NCBI RefSeq assembly: GCF_013426915.1
Contig: NZ_AP023180.1
Coordinates: 2,604,001 to 2,668,000 of the forward strand
Direction: 5' to 3'
Length of the DNA: 64,000 bases
Source: Paraburkholderia sp. PGU19
Lineage (GTDB): Bacteria; Pseudomonadota; Gammaproteobacteria; Burkholderiales; Burkholderiaceae
The position numbers were made by a program, and so were the translations under genes. Under the pieces are notes generated by a model. The model did no database searches and was not told where the DNA came from. It was given only the letters and a program-made list of their open reading frames with translations. This document shows, piece by piece, positions 1 to 7,832 of the stretch. Each line of letters begins with the position of its first letter. Position 1 is the stretch's first letter.

Positions 1-20
1 GGGAGGCCCCACTGGTGGAT

Positions 21-48
21 AAAAAAACGCCGCCGGTACGCAAGCGGC
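21..48 (-). terminator. Candidate intrinsic terminator, minus strand
   Basis: Read on the minus strand, GCCGC (48-44) can pair with GCGGC (33-29), and the stem is followed at once by seven T residues (27-21). This is the classic intrinsic terminator form. It would end transcripts coming from the minus-strand genes at 255-2337. No gene is visible between it and position 254. Confidence 0.55.
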
Positions 49-254
49 ACAACAGGGGATGTCGAGCCGCATCATCACAGGCAAGTATTAAACGAGACTT
101 AAGACACATAGCCCCGTGACTGGCGTTTAGTCAACGTGGCTCGCCGGGACCAACCCATCAGTGTTGCTGCTCGCCGTAACAGTCGGGTGCAAGGCGGCAT
201 TAGTGAAGTTATTGACAGGTATCGCGGTGTTGCACCGCATCCGCCTTGAGAAGA

Positions 255-594
255 TCACTGCGCAGCGGGAACTGAAGACCCGTTCGCGGGCTGCCCCGTT
301 CGCACCGATTCGACATGCACAGCAGGCAAGCGGACGCCCTGCGAATCGGCGCGCGTGATCGTGCCGTGCACAGTCACCTGCTGGTTCTGCAGCGACAGCG
401 CGTCTTCGCGCGTGATGCCTTCGAGTTCGAATACGCCGCGGGCATCGTAGACGACGGGATAGATGAACGGCTCGTTGCCGCGCAGCGGGAGCCGCCCCGA
501 CAGATCGACGGCGTCGCCGCTTTGCAGCGGCGCGGCGCAGGCCGCTTGTATCAGCGCGAGCGCGCATAGCGCGATGTTTCGTTTTGACGATCAC
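255..594 (-). pseudogene. Small secreted or lipoprotein-like gene, frameshifted near its start
   Basis: The open frame from 590 to 255 has good coding character (for example ...DAVDLSGRLPLRGNE... and ...NEPFIYPVVYDARGVFELEG) but no ATG, GTG or TTG start, because a TGA closes it at 591-593. A GTG at 594 lies one frame away. If one A of the A4 run (T4 at 582-585 on plus) is removed, the reading becomes MIVKRNIALCALALIQAAC, a normal signal peptide with a lipobox-like end. I infer a roughly 112-residue exported protein of unknown function with a one-base insertion, either real or a sequencing error. It lies 42 bases downstream of the metalloprotease gene on the same strand, so the two are probably cotranscribed. 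No known family was recognised. Confidence 0.5.
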
Positions 595-636
595 GGCCGC
601 ACCTTGTGATGGACGCACTGCATTGAAGCACGCACT

Positions 637-2337
637 TCAGTCGACCACAACCGACAGCGTCGCGCCCACGGGCACGCGCACGGCCTCGCTATACGTGCCG
701 CTCACGCGCGAACGCACGACGGGGAACGTGCCGGGCACGGCGAGCGTCGCGGGCACGGCGCCCGGCAGATCGCGCGTGACGCCGTTGTAGAGCGAAGTAG
801 GATCGATCGCGGGCAGCGTAAAGCAGTTCTCGCTGCGCGCGGGCAACGAGAAGCCCGCGACATTCGTCGACAACGGAACCAGCCCACTTGCGGCCGCCGC
901 GAAATCGCGCAGCATCGACGGCGCGGTAGCGCCTGCCTGCGCATTGCCGATCACTTCGTTGAGGATATCGATTGAAGCGGTGTGGTTCTTGTTGGTCAGC
1001 AGCGGCTGATAGAACGACATCCCGAACCGCCGGTTCAGATAGCCGCCAAACGAGCCGTTCACCGCATAGCTTTCGCAATCCGTGCTGTAGGGCGTCCACG
1101 TCGTCAGACCGCAGTTGTAGCTGCCGTGGCCCGCATACGTCATATACGTGACGAAGCGCGCGTCGCGGATCGTGTTGTAGCCGGGCACGATCGTGCCGCT
1201 TGCCCAGTCTTCCATCATCATCGCCGACATCTCTTCGAGCCAGGGCTCGAATGCGTATTGCGCGCCCATCTGCACCGAGCGGCGATAGAAGTTCTGCATG
1301 TGCATGCTCTCGTGCACCATCGTCGTCAGCATCTGGTTCATGCCATACGTGCCGCCCAGATAGAGCGTTTCGGAGTCGAGATAGAGCGAGATCGATTCGT
1401 TGCTGTACGCGAGTTCGCCTGCGCCTTTCTTGAAGTCGTTGAGCGCCCAGAAGTAACCGAGCAGGCCGTACGGCTGCCCGTTGTTGTCGAAGTTCATCAC
1501 GACGAGATCGATCGGCTGATGCGTGCCGTCGATCAGGCTCGACTGGCTATTCGGGCCATACAGTGGGCCGCCGACACGCACCAGCATGTGGTAGATCCCG
1601 CCCGCCTGCGCGTCCTGCGTAATCAACGAAGTGACGATCTGCGGCGAGATCTTCGTCGCGCCGAGTTCGCCTGATTCGACCCACAGGTTGACGACGGTGC
1701 CGTCGGACGTGGTTGCCGTCTGCGCGAGCGTCGTCGTGCGCGGCGAGTTGTCGGCGTAGTTGAACGTGCGCGTGTCGCCGATCCGATAGCTCGTCGTCGT
1801 CGCGCCGTTCGTCGAATAGCGAGCGATGGCGGCGACCTGGTTCGTCGCGAGCGACGTCCAGCCCTGATAGTTGAAGTCGCGGATGGCGGCGAGCGTAGGG
1901 CTTTCGCTGGTCACGGGAGATGCAGCGACTTGCGATTGCGCGCGCATGATCGACGCCGACCTGTTCGCGCTCAGCGCAATCGACGACATGGTTTGCGTGC
2001 TCGTGCTTTCGTTCGTGAAGACGAGCGTTACGTTCTGCCCGGAAAGGCCCTTGATGCTGACGGGCACGTCGAGCGCCGATGCGCTGGGGTTGATCGCCTG
2101 CCAGATGCCCGCGCAGCTGCCGGAGTAAGTGGAATCGTCGGCGGCCGAACAGGCCTGGCAGGCGGCGTGCAGCTTGCCGTCGGCGGCGACGTTCGACGGA
2201 CTGCTCGCGGTTGGCGTGCCTTTGGCCGTGTTCGACACGGGCGCGCTGCCGCCGCCTCCGCCGCATGCCGCGAGCGACAGGGCGAGCGTCCATGTTGCGA
2301 GATATGCCGCTGTCGATGTCGTGCGCTGGCTGCCCAT
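637..2337 (-). CDS. Exported zinc metalloprotease lipoprotein (M30/hyicolysin-like)
   Basis: The 566-residue product begins with a lipoprotein signal ending in LAAC (residues 22-25) followed by a Gly run, so it is probably anchored in the outer membrane or released. The zinc-protease signature HESMH is at residues 342-346 (HExxH), followed by an acidic Trp-rich stretch (EPWLEEMSAMMMEDW) that fits the third-ligand region of M30-type peptidases. The N-terminal 300 residues look like a beta-rich region with paired cysteines (C60, C63, C75). The start at 2337 is supported by AAAGGAA about six bases upstream. Substrate unknown; extracellular protein degradation is the likely role. The family assignment comes from the motif and general layout, not a search. 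Confidence 0.75.
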   Translation of the reverse strand: MGSQRTTSTAAYLATWTLALSLAACGGGGGSAPVSNTAKGTPTASSPSNVAADGKLHAACQACSAADDSTYSGSCAGIWQAINPSASALDVPVSIKGLSGQNVTLVFTNESTSTQTMSSIALSANRSASIMRAQSQVAASPVTSESPTLAAIRDFNYQGWTSLATNQVAAIARYSTNGATTTSYRIGDTRTFNYADNSPRTTTLAQTATTSDGTVVNLWVESGELGATKISPQIVTSLITQDAQAGGIYHMLVRVGGPLYGPNSQSSLIDGTHQPIDLVVMNFDNNGQPYGLLGYFWALNDFKKGAGELAYSNESISLYLDSETLYLGGTYGMNQMLTTMVHESMHMQNFYRRSVQMGAQYAFEPWLEEMSAMMMEDWASGTIVPGYNTIRDARFVTYMTYAGHGSYNCGLTTWTPYSTDCESYAVNGSFGGYLNRRFGMSFYQPLLTNKNHTASIDILNEVIGNAQAGATAPSMLRDFAAAASGLVPLSTNVAGFSLPARSENCFTLPAIDPTSLYNGVTRDLPGAVPATLAVPGTFPVVRSRVSGTYSEAVRVPVGATLSVVVD

Positions 2338-2724
2338 CGCAGGTTCCTTTCCGGGCGCGCCGGTGTGTCGGTCGGTGATGTGCGTGAAGCGGACTCGCGA
2401 GGTCGACGCACAAGGCGAGGCTGACTACGGGAACGCTGGAGCAACGGGCGAGGCGCTTGCCTCTGCTGGAATATCGGCGGGGTAGGACGCGACTTTAGAT
2501 GCGATTGCCGTTTAAAACAGAGGGCAAACGGGGTGGGATCGGGTTGGGCAAGGGATCGATGGGATGGCCTTAAACGCGATGCGACAACTCGTTGGCAAAG
2601 CGATGCATGCTGCCCCACAACGCATGGTCAGGCGTGACGTCTTTTTACAGAATTGGGTGGGACGCTGGTTACGCTCATGAGAGTCACTGCTTCAGTGACT
2701 GTCCGATTCTTGGGAGACGAACTC
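2338..2724. other. Intergenic region with no recognised gene
   Basis: About 390 bases separate the divergent metalloprotease and type VI cassette. Short frames here lack coding character. The clearest structure is the palindrome at 2682-2700, listed separately. GC content falls towards 2700, marking the left edge of the lower-GC cassette. Confidence 0.5.
2682..2700. promoter_or_regulatory. Perfect palindrome upstream of the T6SS cassette
   Basis: AGTCACTG (2682-2689) and CAGTGACT (2693-2700) form a perfect 8-bp inverted repeat with a CTT spacer, 24 bases before the ATG at 2725. It could be an operator or an mRNA hairpin in the leader. There is no T-run after it, so a terminator is less likely. 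Confidence 0.45.
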
Positions 2725-2976
2725 ATGTCAGAAAAGCGCTACTCCGAAACGGCGTTGCTTGTTGCAACGCGAGGCACGCGCATCGCTTGCGGGTCTTGCT
2801 CTACGTGCGTATCCGGTCACCTCGAAACTGAACTCGGGGCCGCTGCTCCCGGCAGCAAAGCGGCCATGCCAATTGGCACCGAATGCTCGCCCTGTTGGTA
2901 CGGAACGCCAATGGGGCTGTTCTATGAGTTCATCGGCACGGCAACGCCGCGCTTTTATCAGGGAGGAACGGAATAA
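2725..2976 (+). CDS. Small cysteine-containing protein, first gene of the T6SS cassette
   Basis: This 83-residue product is not recognised. The start at 2725 is chosen because GGGAG lies nine bases upstream; in-frame ATGs at 2653 and 2677 lack a clear site. It has four clustered cysteines in CGSCSTC and CSPC, and a Gly/aromatic C-terminal half. Its stop overlaps the next start (TAATG at 2974-2978), so it is translationally coupled to tae4. The position suggests a delivery adaptor or chaperone for the effector, but I see no PAAR or chaperone motif. Lower GC than the flanking genes suggests it arrived with the cassette. Confidence 0.5.
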   Translation: MSEKRYSETALLVATRGTRIACGSCSTCVSGHLETELGAAAPGSKAAMPIGTECSPCWYGTPMGLFYEFIGTATPRFYQGGTE

Positions 2977-3607
2977 TGCCAAATCAAAGATCCGTTATCA
3001 GGACAAATCCGACGCCGGGTTCCATCAAGGAAGTCCAATTGAGGGTATTGACGTTTCAAGAGCTGTGGATTTCTTATCCCACGGGTAATCCATACGACGA
3101 TCCGAGCGGCGACTATGGCAATCAGTGCGCTATTCGCATGAGCGAAGTATTTCATCGCATCGGCAGCGACATGAAGTCATTCTCACAGAAGCTTGTCAAG
3201 CCGATGCCGGGTAAGCCAACCTTGGGTCGCATCCTGATCGACGGCAAAGCGACTGCCACACGCGCCTATGAATTGGCAGAATGGCTTCAAAATCGGCCGT
3301 TTGCCGGCGTTTCAGCCGCAGAGAATATTACCGGCCCGGACTGGCAGAGCAAGATCAAGCTGCGCACAGGAATTATCTTTTTCTACGGCTATTGGCGGCA
3401 GGAGGGTGATTCGCAAAACGACCTGAGCGGGGGCACATCGATTTGTGGAATAGAGATACCCTGACCCCTTCGGCGGAATCGTTTCTACGCTTTCGTGTCG
3501 GGGTGCCCAGTATTCCCAATCCACTATCGTGGCTTCGAGGACGTAGCGACAACATATACTCGGACCTCGGGAAATCCAGGCAAATTCTATTCTGGGAGGT
3601 ACAGTGA
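2976..3607 (+). pseudogene. tae4: Type VI secretion amidase effector Tae4, frameshifted in a G-tract
   Basis: The intact part carries the Tae4 hallmark YGNQCAIRMS with the catalytic cysteine at residue 51. Tae4 enzymes cleave the DL bond between D-Glu and mDAP in peptidoglycan of rival cells after T6SS injection. As written, the frame runs into a stop at 3462-3464 after ...NDLSGGTSICG. Inserting one G in the GGGGG tract at 3429-3433 restores SGGHIDLWN, which supplies the family's catalytic histidine, and continues through YSDLGKSRQILFWEV to TGA at 3605-3607. That matches the family's usual C-terminus and gives about 210 residues. The restored stop overlaps the next GTG start at 3604, which supports the corrected frame. 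Either a sequencing error or a genuine inactivating mutation. Confidence 0.85.
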
Positions 3608-3921
3608 AGCGGCTGTCTGTCGCGATACTGGGGCTTGTGTGGGGGCTGCTGTTGACATGGTTCCTGCTTTACGCGTTCAGTCATATCACTTGGACGCATA
3701 CAAACGCACTAGTATCTGGCTGCTCTGACATGGAGCATTGCAGCCCGCGAGTTCACACGCTTTTTGTTCTTACGAGTGTGCTGCTCGGACCCGGTATTGT
3801 TTTTGCGGCCCTTAATGCGACCGCTTACCGGCGCTGGACAACGCGACGATGGACGTCCGCATTTTGCATTGGCACTGTTCTTGTCGTTCTGTTCTACGTG
3901 GCTCCCTATGCTGTCACCTAG
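3604..3921 (+). CDS. Small membrane protein, possible Tae4 immunity factor
   Basis: This 105-residue product has three hydrophobic segments (about residues 5-25, 52-72 and 84-102) and a short loop with two cysteines between the first two. The GTG start at 3604 overlaps the corrected tae4 stop (GTGA), so the two are translationally coupled. GGGAGGT lies a few bases upstream. By position it should be the immunity protein, but classical Tai4 proteins are soluble and periplasmic, and this one looks integral to the membrane. The role is therefore inferred from context only. Confidence 0.55.
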   Translation: MKRLSVAILGLVWGLLLTWFLLYAFSHITWTHTNALVSGCSDMEHCSPRVHTLFVLTSVLLGPGIVFAALNATAYRRWTTRRWTSAFCIGTVLVVLFYVAPYAVT

Positions 3922-4113
3922 GTTGGAGTGTTTTGAATCCGTCCGCGCCAATGCGGTGGCGATGCGATGGTTTTGCGGTAGTGCATTCCTTTCGATTCAA
4001 CCGATCGCGATGGCTTTAAACGAAGCGTGAACGACCGCGCACGGCGCATCCATCAGTCGCGATTGCTCACCACTTGACGATTCTTTACGACACGCCGCGC
4101 CGTTAGCCAGAGA

Positions 4114-5795
4114 ATGTCTGACTCGGCGCGCCTGGCGCGTGTCGACGCAATGCATCGTTCAACTCCTCACTTCGCTTATATGCCGCCAACCTTCGATCCG
4201 TTCCTGAGCTTCCTTCGCCGTGCGTTCGCTGCGCAGTCCGAAGGCGATGTGCGCGCGCATGCGTTGTGGCTCGAAGCGGCGTCTTATCTGTACCCGACGG
4301 ATAGCGCGTCGATCGACCGGTTGATGCTTGAACTGCTCGAACAGCAAGACATCGCGCAAGCCATTGCGCTCGTCGAAACGGCCGCGCAACTCGAACCGCA
4401 CAGCGCGGCAGCGAGCGTGCGTCTCGGCTACGCGCTGCAGATGGCGAACCGGCATCGCGATGCGCTTGCGCCGTATCGCCACGCGCTTGCAATCGAGCCC
4501 GCGTTCCCGCAATTGCGCAAGAACCTCGCGATTGCGCTGAACCGCACGGGCGGCAGTTCCGAAGAAGAGCGGCAATTGCTCGAAGCAGCCGTCGCGGCGG
4601 ACCCATCGGACTTCGCACTGTGGATCCACCTGATGGGCGCGCGGCGCGCCTGCTTCGATCTCGACGGTGCGCTTGCGGCCGCGAGTCGCGCGGTCGAGAT
4701 CGATCCGAACAGCGCCGTCGCGCATAGCAATCTCGCGCAGGCGCTAAAGGAAGCGCAACGTTGGGACGACGCGCTGACGCATGCGGCGACAGCATGTGAA
4801 CTCGCGCCCGACAACGCATCGCTGCGCACGGGGCTTGGCGTGCTGCATCTGCTGCGCGGCAACTACGCCGAAGGCTGGCCCGCTCACGAAGCGCGCTGGA
4901 ACGATCCCGCCAGCATGCTGACGAACGGGCGTCCCCAGTTCGGCAAGCCGCAGTGGCGCGGCGAATCGCTCAAGGGCAAGACCTTGCTCGTGTGGGGGGC
5001 GAGCAGGGCATGGGCGACGTGCTGCAGTTTTGCCGCTTCATGCCGCTGCTCGCGCAGCGTGTGCATCGCGAGGGCGGACGTATCGTGTGGAATTCGTTTG
5101 CGCAGATGGGCGCGCTGTTGCCGCGCAGTTTCGGCGAACATGTCGACGCGTATTCCGCCGCGCGTGAAGTCGAAGCACTGCCGCCGTTCGACTTCGAATT
5201 GTCGCTCGTCAGCGCGCCGCTGATGCTGGGCACGCGCATCGAATCGATTCCGCCCGTGGTGCCGTACCTGCGCGCGGACGCGGATTTGCGCGACGCATGG
5301 CGGGCGCGTCTCGCCAACGAAAAGCGCCTGAAGGTCGGGCTTGCGTGGACGGGCAGCCTGAATCACGGACGCAACCGCTTCCGGCGCGTCGGTGCGGAGC
5401 GCTATGCGCAGGCGTTTCGCGAGATCGACAGCGTGGCGTTTTATTCGCTGCAGCCCAGTGCAATGGCCGACGTCGAAGCGGCTCGTGCATCCGGCCTTCC
5501 GATGCACGACTTCACGCACGAATGGCGCAGCTTCGACGATACGGCCGCGTTCGTCAGCGAACTGGATCTGGTGATCAGCGTGTGCACGTCGGCGGCACAT
5601 CTGGCGGGTGCGCTCGGTCAGCGGACGTGGGTGTTGCTCGACGTGAATCCGTACTGGACGTGGATGATCGACAGACGCGACAGTCCGTGGTATCCAACCG
5701 CCACGCTGTATCGACAGCGGCAGTTCGCGCAATGGCAGCCGGTGCTGGACGACGTCGCGCGCGATCTGCATGCGCTGGCAAAGCGCAGCTCATGA
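4114..5795 (+). pseudogene. TPR protein with glycosyltransferase-like C-terminal domain, frameshifted
   Basis: The first 290 residues are tandem tetratricopeptide repeats (for example ALAPYRHALAIEPAFPQLRKN and ALAAASRAVEIDPNSAVAHS). The C-terminal part resembles the heptosyltransferase-like (GT9-type) domain that commonly follows TPRs in Burkholderia, with GLAWTGSLNHGRNRFR and a C-terminal SVCTSAAHLAGALG motif. The two halves lie in different frames. The switch is at the G6 tract 4994-4999: LLVWG reads on into nonsense, while the other frame continues as EQGMGDVLQFCRFMPLLA. A tract of four or seven G restores one protein of roughly 560 residues. Starts at 4150 or 4180 are also possible. Family members act in protein or surface polysaccharide glycosylation; the substrate here is unknown. 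Confidence 0.75.
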
Positions 5796-5804
5796 GTTGC
5801 CGCG

Positions 5805-7553
5805 CTACACGCCGGGCGCGTGGGCCACTTCCGAAGCAGGTGTCTTCACAGGCGCATCGGGCGGCACGCCGAGCAGTTGCAACGAGCCGCCCGTCACCGC
5901 GCTGAATACGGGACCCGCCACCGTGCCGCCATAGAACGCGCGTCCCGCAGGATCGTCGATCATCACGGCAACGACCAGGCGCGGATCGCTCATCGGCGCC
6001 ATGCCGACGAACAGCGACCGGTAGCGGCCCTTCGCATACCCCGCGCCGACCTGCTTGCGCGCCGTGCCCGTCTTGCCGCCAATCCGATAACCGTCGACAT
6101 TCGCCGCGCGCCCCGTGCCGCCTTCGCTCGTCGCCATTTCGAGCATCGAGCGGATTGCGGCGGCCGTGGCCGGCGTCGTCACGCGCTGACCGTCCGAAGC
6201 GGCGCGCGTGGGGTCGATCAGCAGCGCAGCGGGATGCAGCGTGCCGTCGCCCGCGTAGGCCGTGTACACCTGCGCGATCTGCAGCAGCGACGCCGACAGG
6301 CCGTAGCCGTAGGCCATCGTCGCCTGCTCGATGGGCCGCCAGCGCGCGAACGGACGCACGCGGCCAGCCGCGACGCCCGGAAACGTCAGATCCGGTGCGC
6401 GGCCCAGTCCGTACTCCTGATACTTGTTCCAGATGGTTTCGGCGGGCAGGTTCAGCGCGAGCTTGGCGAGCGCGATATTGCTCGACTTCTGCAAAGCCTC
6501 CGCAATCGTCATGCGTCCGTGGTTCGACGTGTCGTGGATCACGCTCGGGCCGATCTTGTACCAGCCGGGCGCCGTGTCGATCATCGTGCCGGGCCGCACC
6601 AGACCGCGATCGAGCGACAGCGCGACCACCAGCGGCTTGATCGTCGAGCCTGGCTCGAACGTATCGACGACCGCACGGTTGCGCAACTGGCGGCCCGTGA
6701 GCCGCGAGCGGTCGTTCGGGTCGAAGCTCGGATAGTTCGCGAGCGCGAGAATCTCGCCGTTGCGCGCGTCGAGCACGACGACGCTGCCCGCCTGCGCGCT
6801 GTGCTTCGCAACGGCCGCCTTGAGTTGCGCATAGGCAAGCTGCTGGATGCGGCGGTCGACGGTCAGATGCACGGTCGCGCCGTGTTGCGCCGGCGTGAGC
6901 GGGCGCGTGTCCGATACTACGCGGCCCAGCCGGTCGCGGATCACCTCGCGCTCACCCGGTTCGCCCGTGAGCAGGTCGTTGGCGGCGAGCTCGATGCCTT
7001 CCTGGCCGTTGTCCTCGATGTCGGTGAAGCCGACCACGTGCGCCGCCGATTCGCCCTCGGGATAAAAGCGCTTCGAATCCGCAATGCGCGTGATGCCCGC
7101 GAGATTGAGCTTGTCGATATGCGTGGCCGTTTCCGCATCGACCTGGCGCTTGAGCAGCACGAAGCTCTTGTCGCCGGATACGCGGTGCGTGAGTTCGGCA
7201 AGCGGCATGTCGAGGAGCTTCGCCAGTGGCGGATGAGCCGCTTCGTCGAGCAGCTTCGGGGATGCCCAGATTTCGTAAGTGGCGAGACTGACGGCCAGCA
7301 TCGCGCCATTGCAGTCGACGATGCGCCCGCGCGTCGCGTCGAGCTCGATGGTGCGCTGATAGCGCTTTTGCCCCTGTTCGACGTAGAAGTCCTGATTGAC
7401 GATCTGCACCCAGAACGCGCGGCCGATCAGAGCCGCGAACGCCGCGAACACGAGGATCACGATCAGCTTCGAGCGCCACATCGGCAGACGCGCGACGAGA
7501 ACGGGATTCTTCGCGACGGGCGCGTACGGATCGTTATTTTTCTTGCGGATCAT
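5805..7553 (-). CDS. ftsI: Peptidoglycan D,D-transpeptidase FtsI-like (penicillin-binding protein)
   Basis: This 582-residue class B penicillin-binding protein has a short cytoplasmic tail, one membrane anchor (about residues 28-50), a pedestal domain and a C-terminal transpeptidase domain. Active-site motifs are all present: STIK (303-306, nucleophile Ser303), SSN (357-359) and KTGT (494-497). It would cross-link septal peptidoglycan. It is not in a division and cell wall cluster: the neighbours are a TPR gene and a chemoreceptor. It is therefore probably an accessory FtsI/PBP3 paralogue rather than the primary copy, which cannot be checked from this window. It converges with the TPR gene, with nine bases between. 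Confidence 0.85.
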   Translation of the reverse strand: MIRKKNNDPYAPVAKNPVLVARLPMWRSKLIVILVFAAFAALIGRAFWVQIVNQDFYVEQGQKRYQRTIELDATRGRIVDCNGAMLAVSLATYEIWASPKLLDEAAHPPLAKLLDMPLAELTHRVSGDKSFVLLKRQVDAETATHIDKLNLAGITRIADSKRFYPEGESAAHVVGFTDIEDNGQEGIELAANDLLTGEPGEREVIRDRLGRVVSDTRPLTPAQHGATVHLTVDRRIQQLAYAQLKAAVAKHSAQAGSVVVLDARNGEILALANYPSFDPNDRSRLTGRQLRNRAVVDTFEPGSTIKPLVVALSLDRGLVRPGTMIDTAPGWYKIGPSVIHDTSNHGRMTIAEALQKSSNIALAKLALNLPAETIWNKYQEYGLGRAPDLTFPGVAAGRVRPFARWRPIEQATMAYGYGLSASLLQIAQVYTAYAGDGTLHPAALLIDPTRAASDGQRVTTPATAAAIRSMLEMATSEGGTGRAANVDGYRIGGKTGTARKQVGAGYAKGRYRSLFVGMAPMSDPRLVVAVMIDDPAGRAFYGGTVAGPVFSAVTGGSLQLLGVPPDAPVKTPASEVAHAPGV

Positions 7554-7623
7554 GAGGGCGAAGCCGGCCGTTCTAACAACCGGTCCACAGTGAACGTGGA
7601 TCAGATTGTAATAAAAACGTAAT

Positions 7624-7651
7624 CTCGGCGCGAGCTTCGCGCGAGGTTTTT
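7624..7651 (+). terminator. Plus-strand terminator-like hairpin
   Basis: CTCG-G-CGCGA (7624-7633) pairs with TCGCG-CGAG (7637-7645) with one bulged G, followed by GTTTTT. It is oriented for plus-strand transcription although the nearest protein gene upstream is on the minus strand, so it may end an antisense transcript or border a small RNA. Confidence 0.35.
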
Positions 7652-7652
7652 G

Positions 7653-7806
7653 CGTCGCGGGCGGCGTTCAGTCACTGTGCCGAATGTGGCCCGGCGCACG
7701 CAGCCCGCAGGGCCGCATTGAAAAAGCCATCGCCGTCGCCCGTTCAACTGATGCGTCGTCTCCGACGCGGCGTGTTAACGAGGCGCTCGATGAGCGCCTT
7801 CTTTTT
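7653..7806 (+). ncRNA. Candidate small RNA ending in an intrinsic terminator
   Basis: The interval holds a perfect hairpin GCGTCG/CGACGC (7753-7768) followed by a perfect 8-bp stem AGGCGCTC/GAGCGCCT (7781-7799) and CTTTTT. That stem is a strong plus-strand intrinsic terminator, yet there is no plus-strand protein gene before it: the flanking genes at 5805-7553 and 7833-9374 are both on the minus strand. A short plus-strand transcript would explain it. No promoter was identified with confidence, and no known RNA family was recognised. Confidence 0.3.
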
Positions 7807-7832
7807 ATTGTTTGCCGCGCGGAGCAGCGCGA

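Noticed and set aside
2653..2976. PAAR-domain protein upstream of tae4
   Set aside because: PAAR proteins are common there, but the residues do not show the PAAR repeat pattern, so the function is left open.
3429..4999. Phase variation by G-tracts in tae4 and the TPR gene
   Set aside because: Tracts of five and six G are short for slipped-strand switching; sequencing error or plain mutation is more likely.
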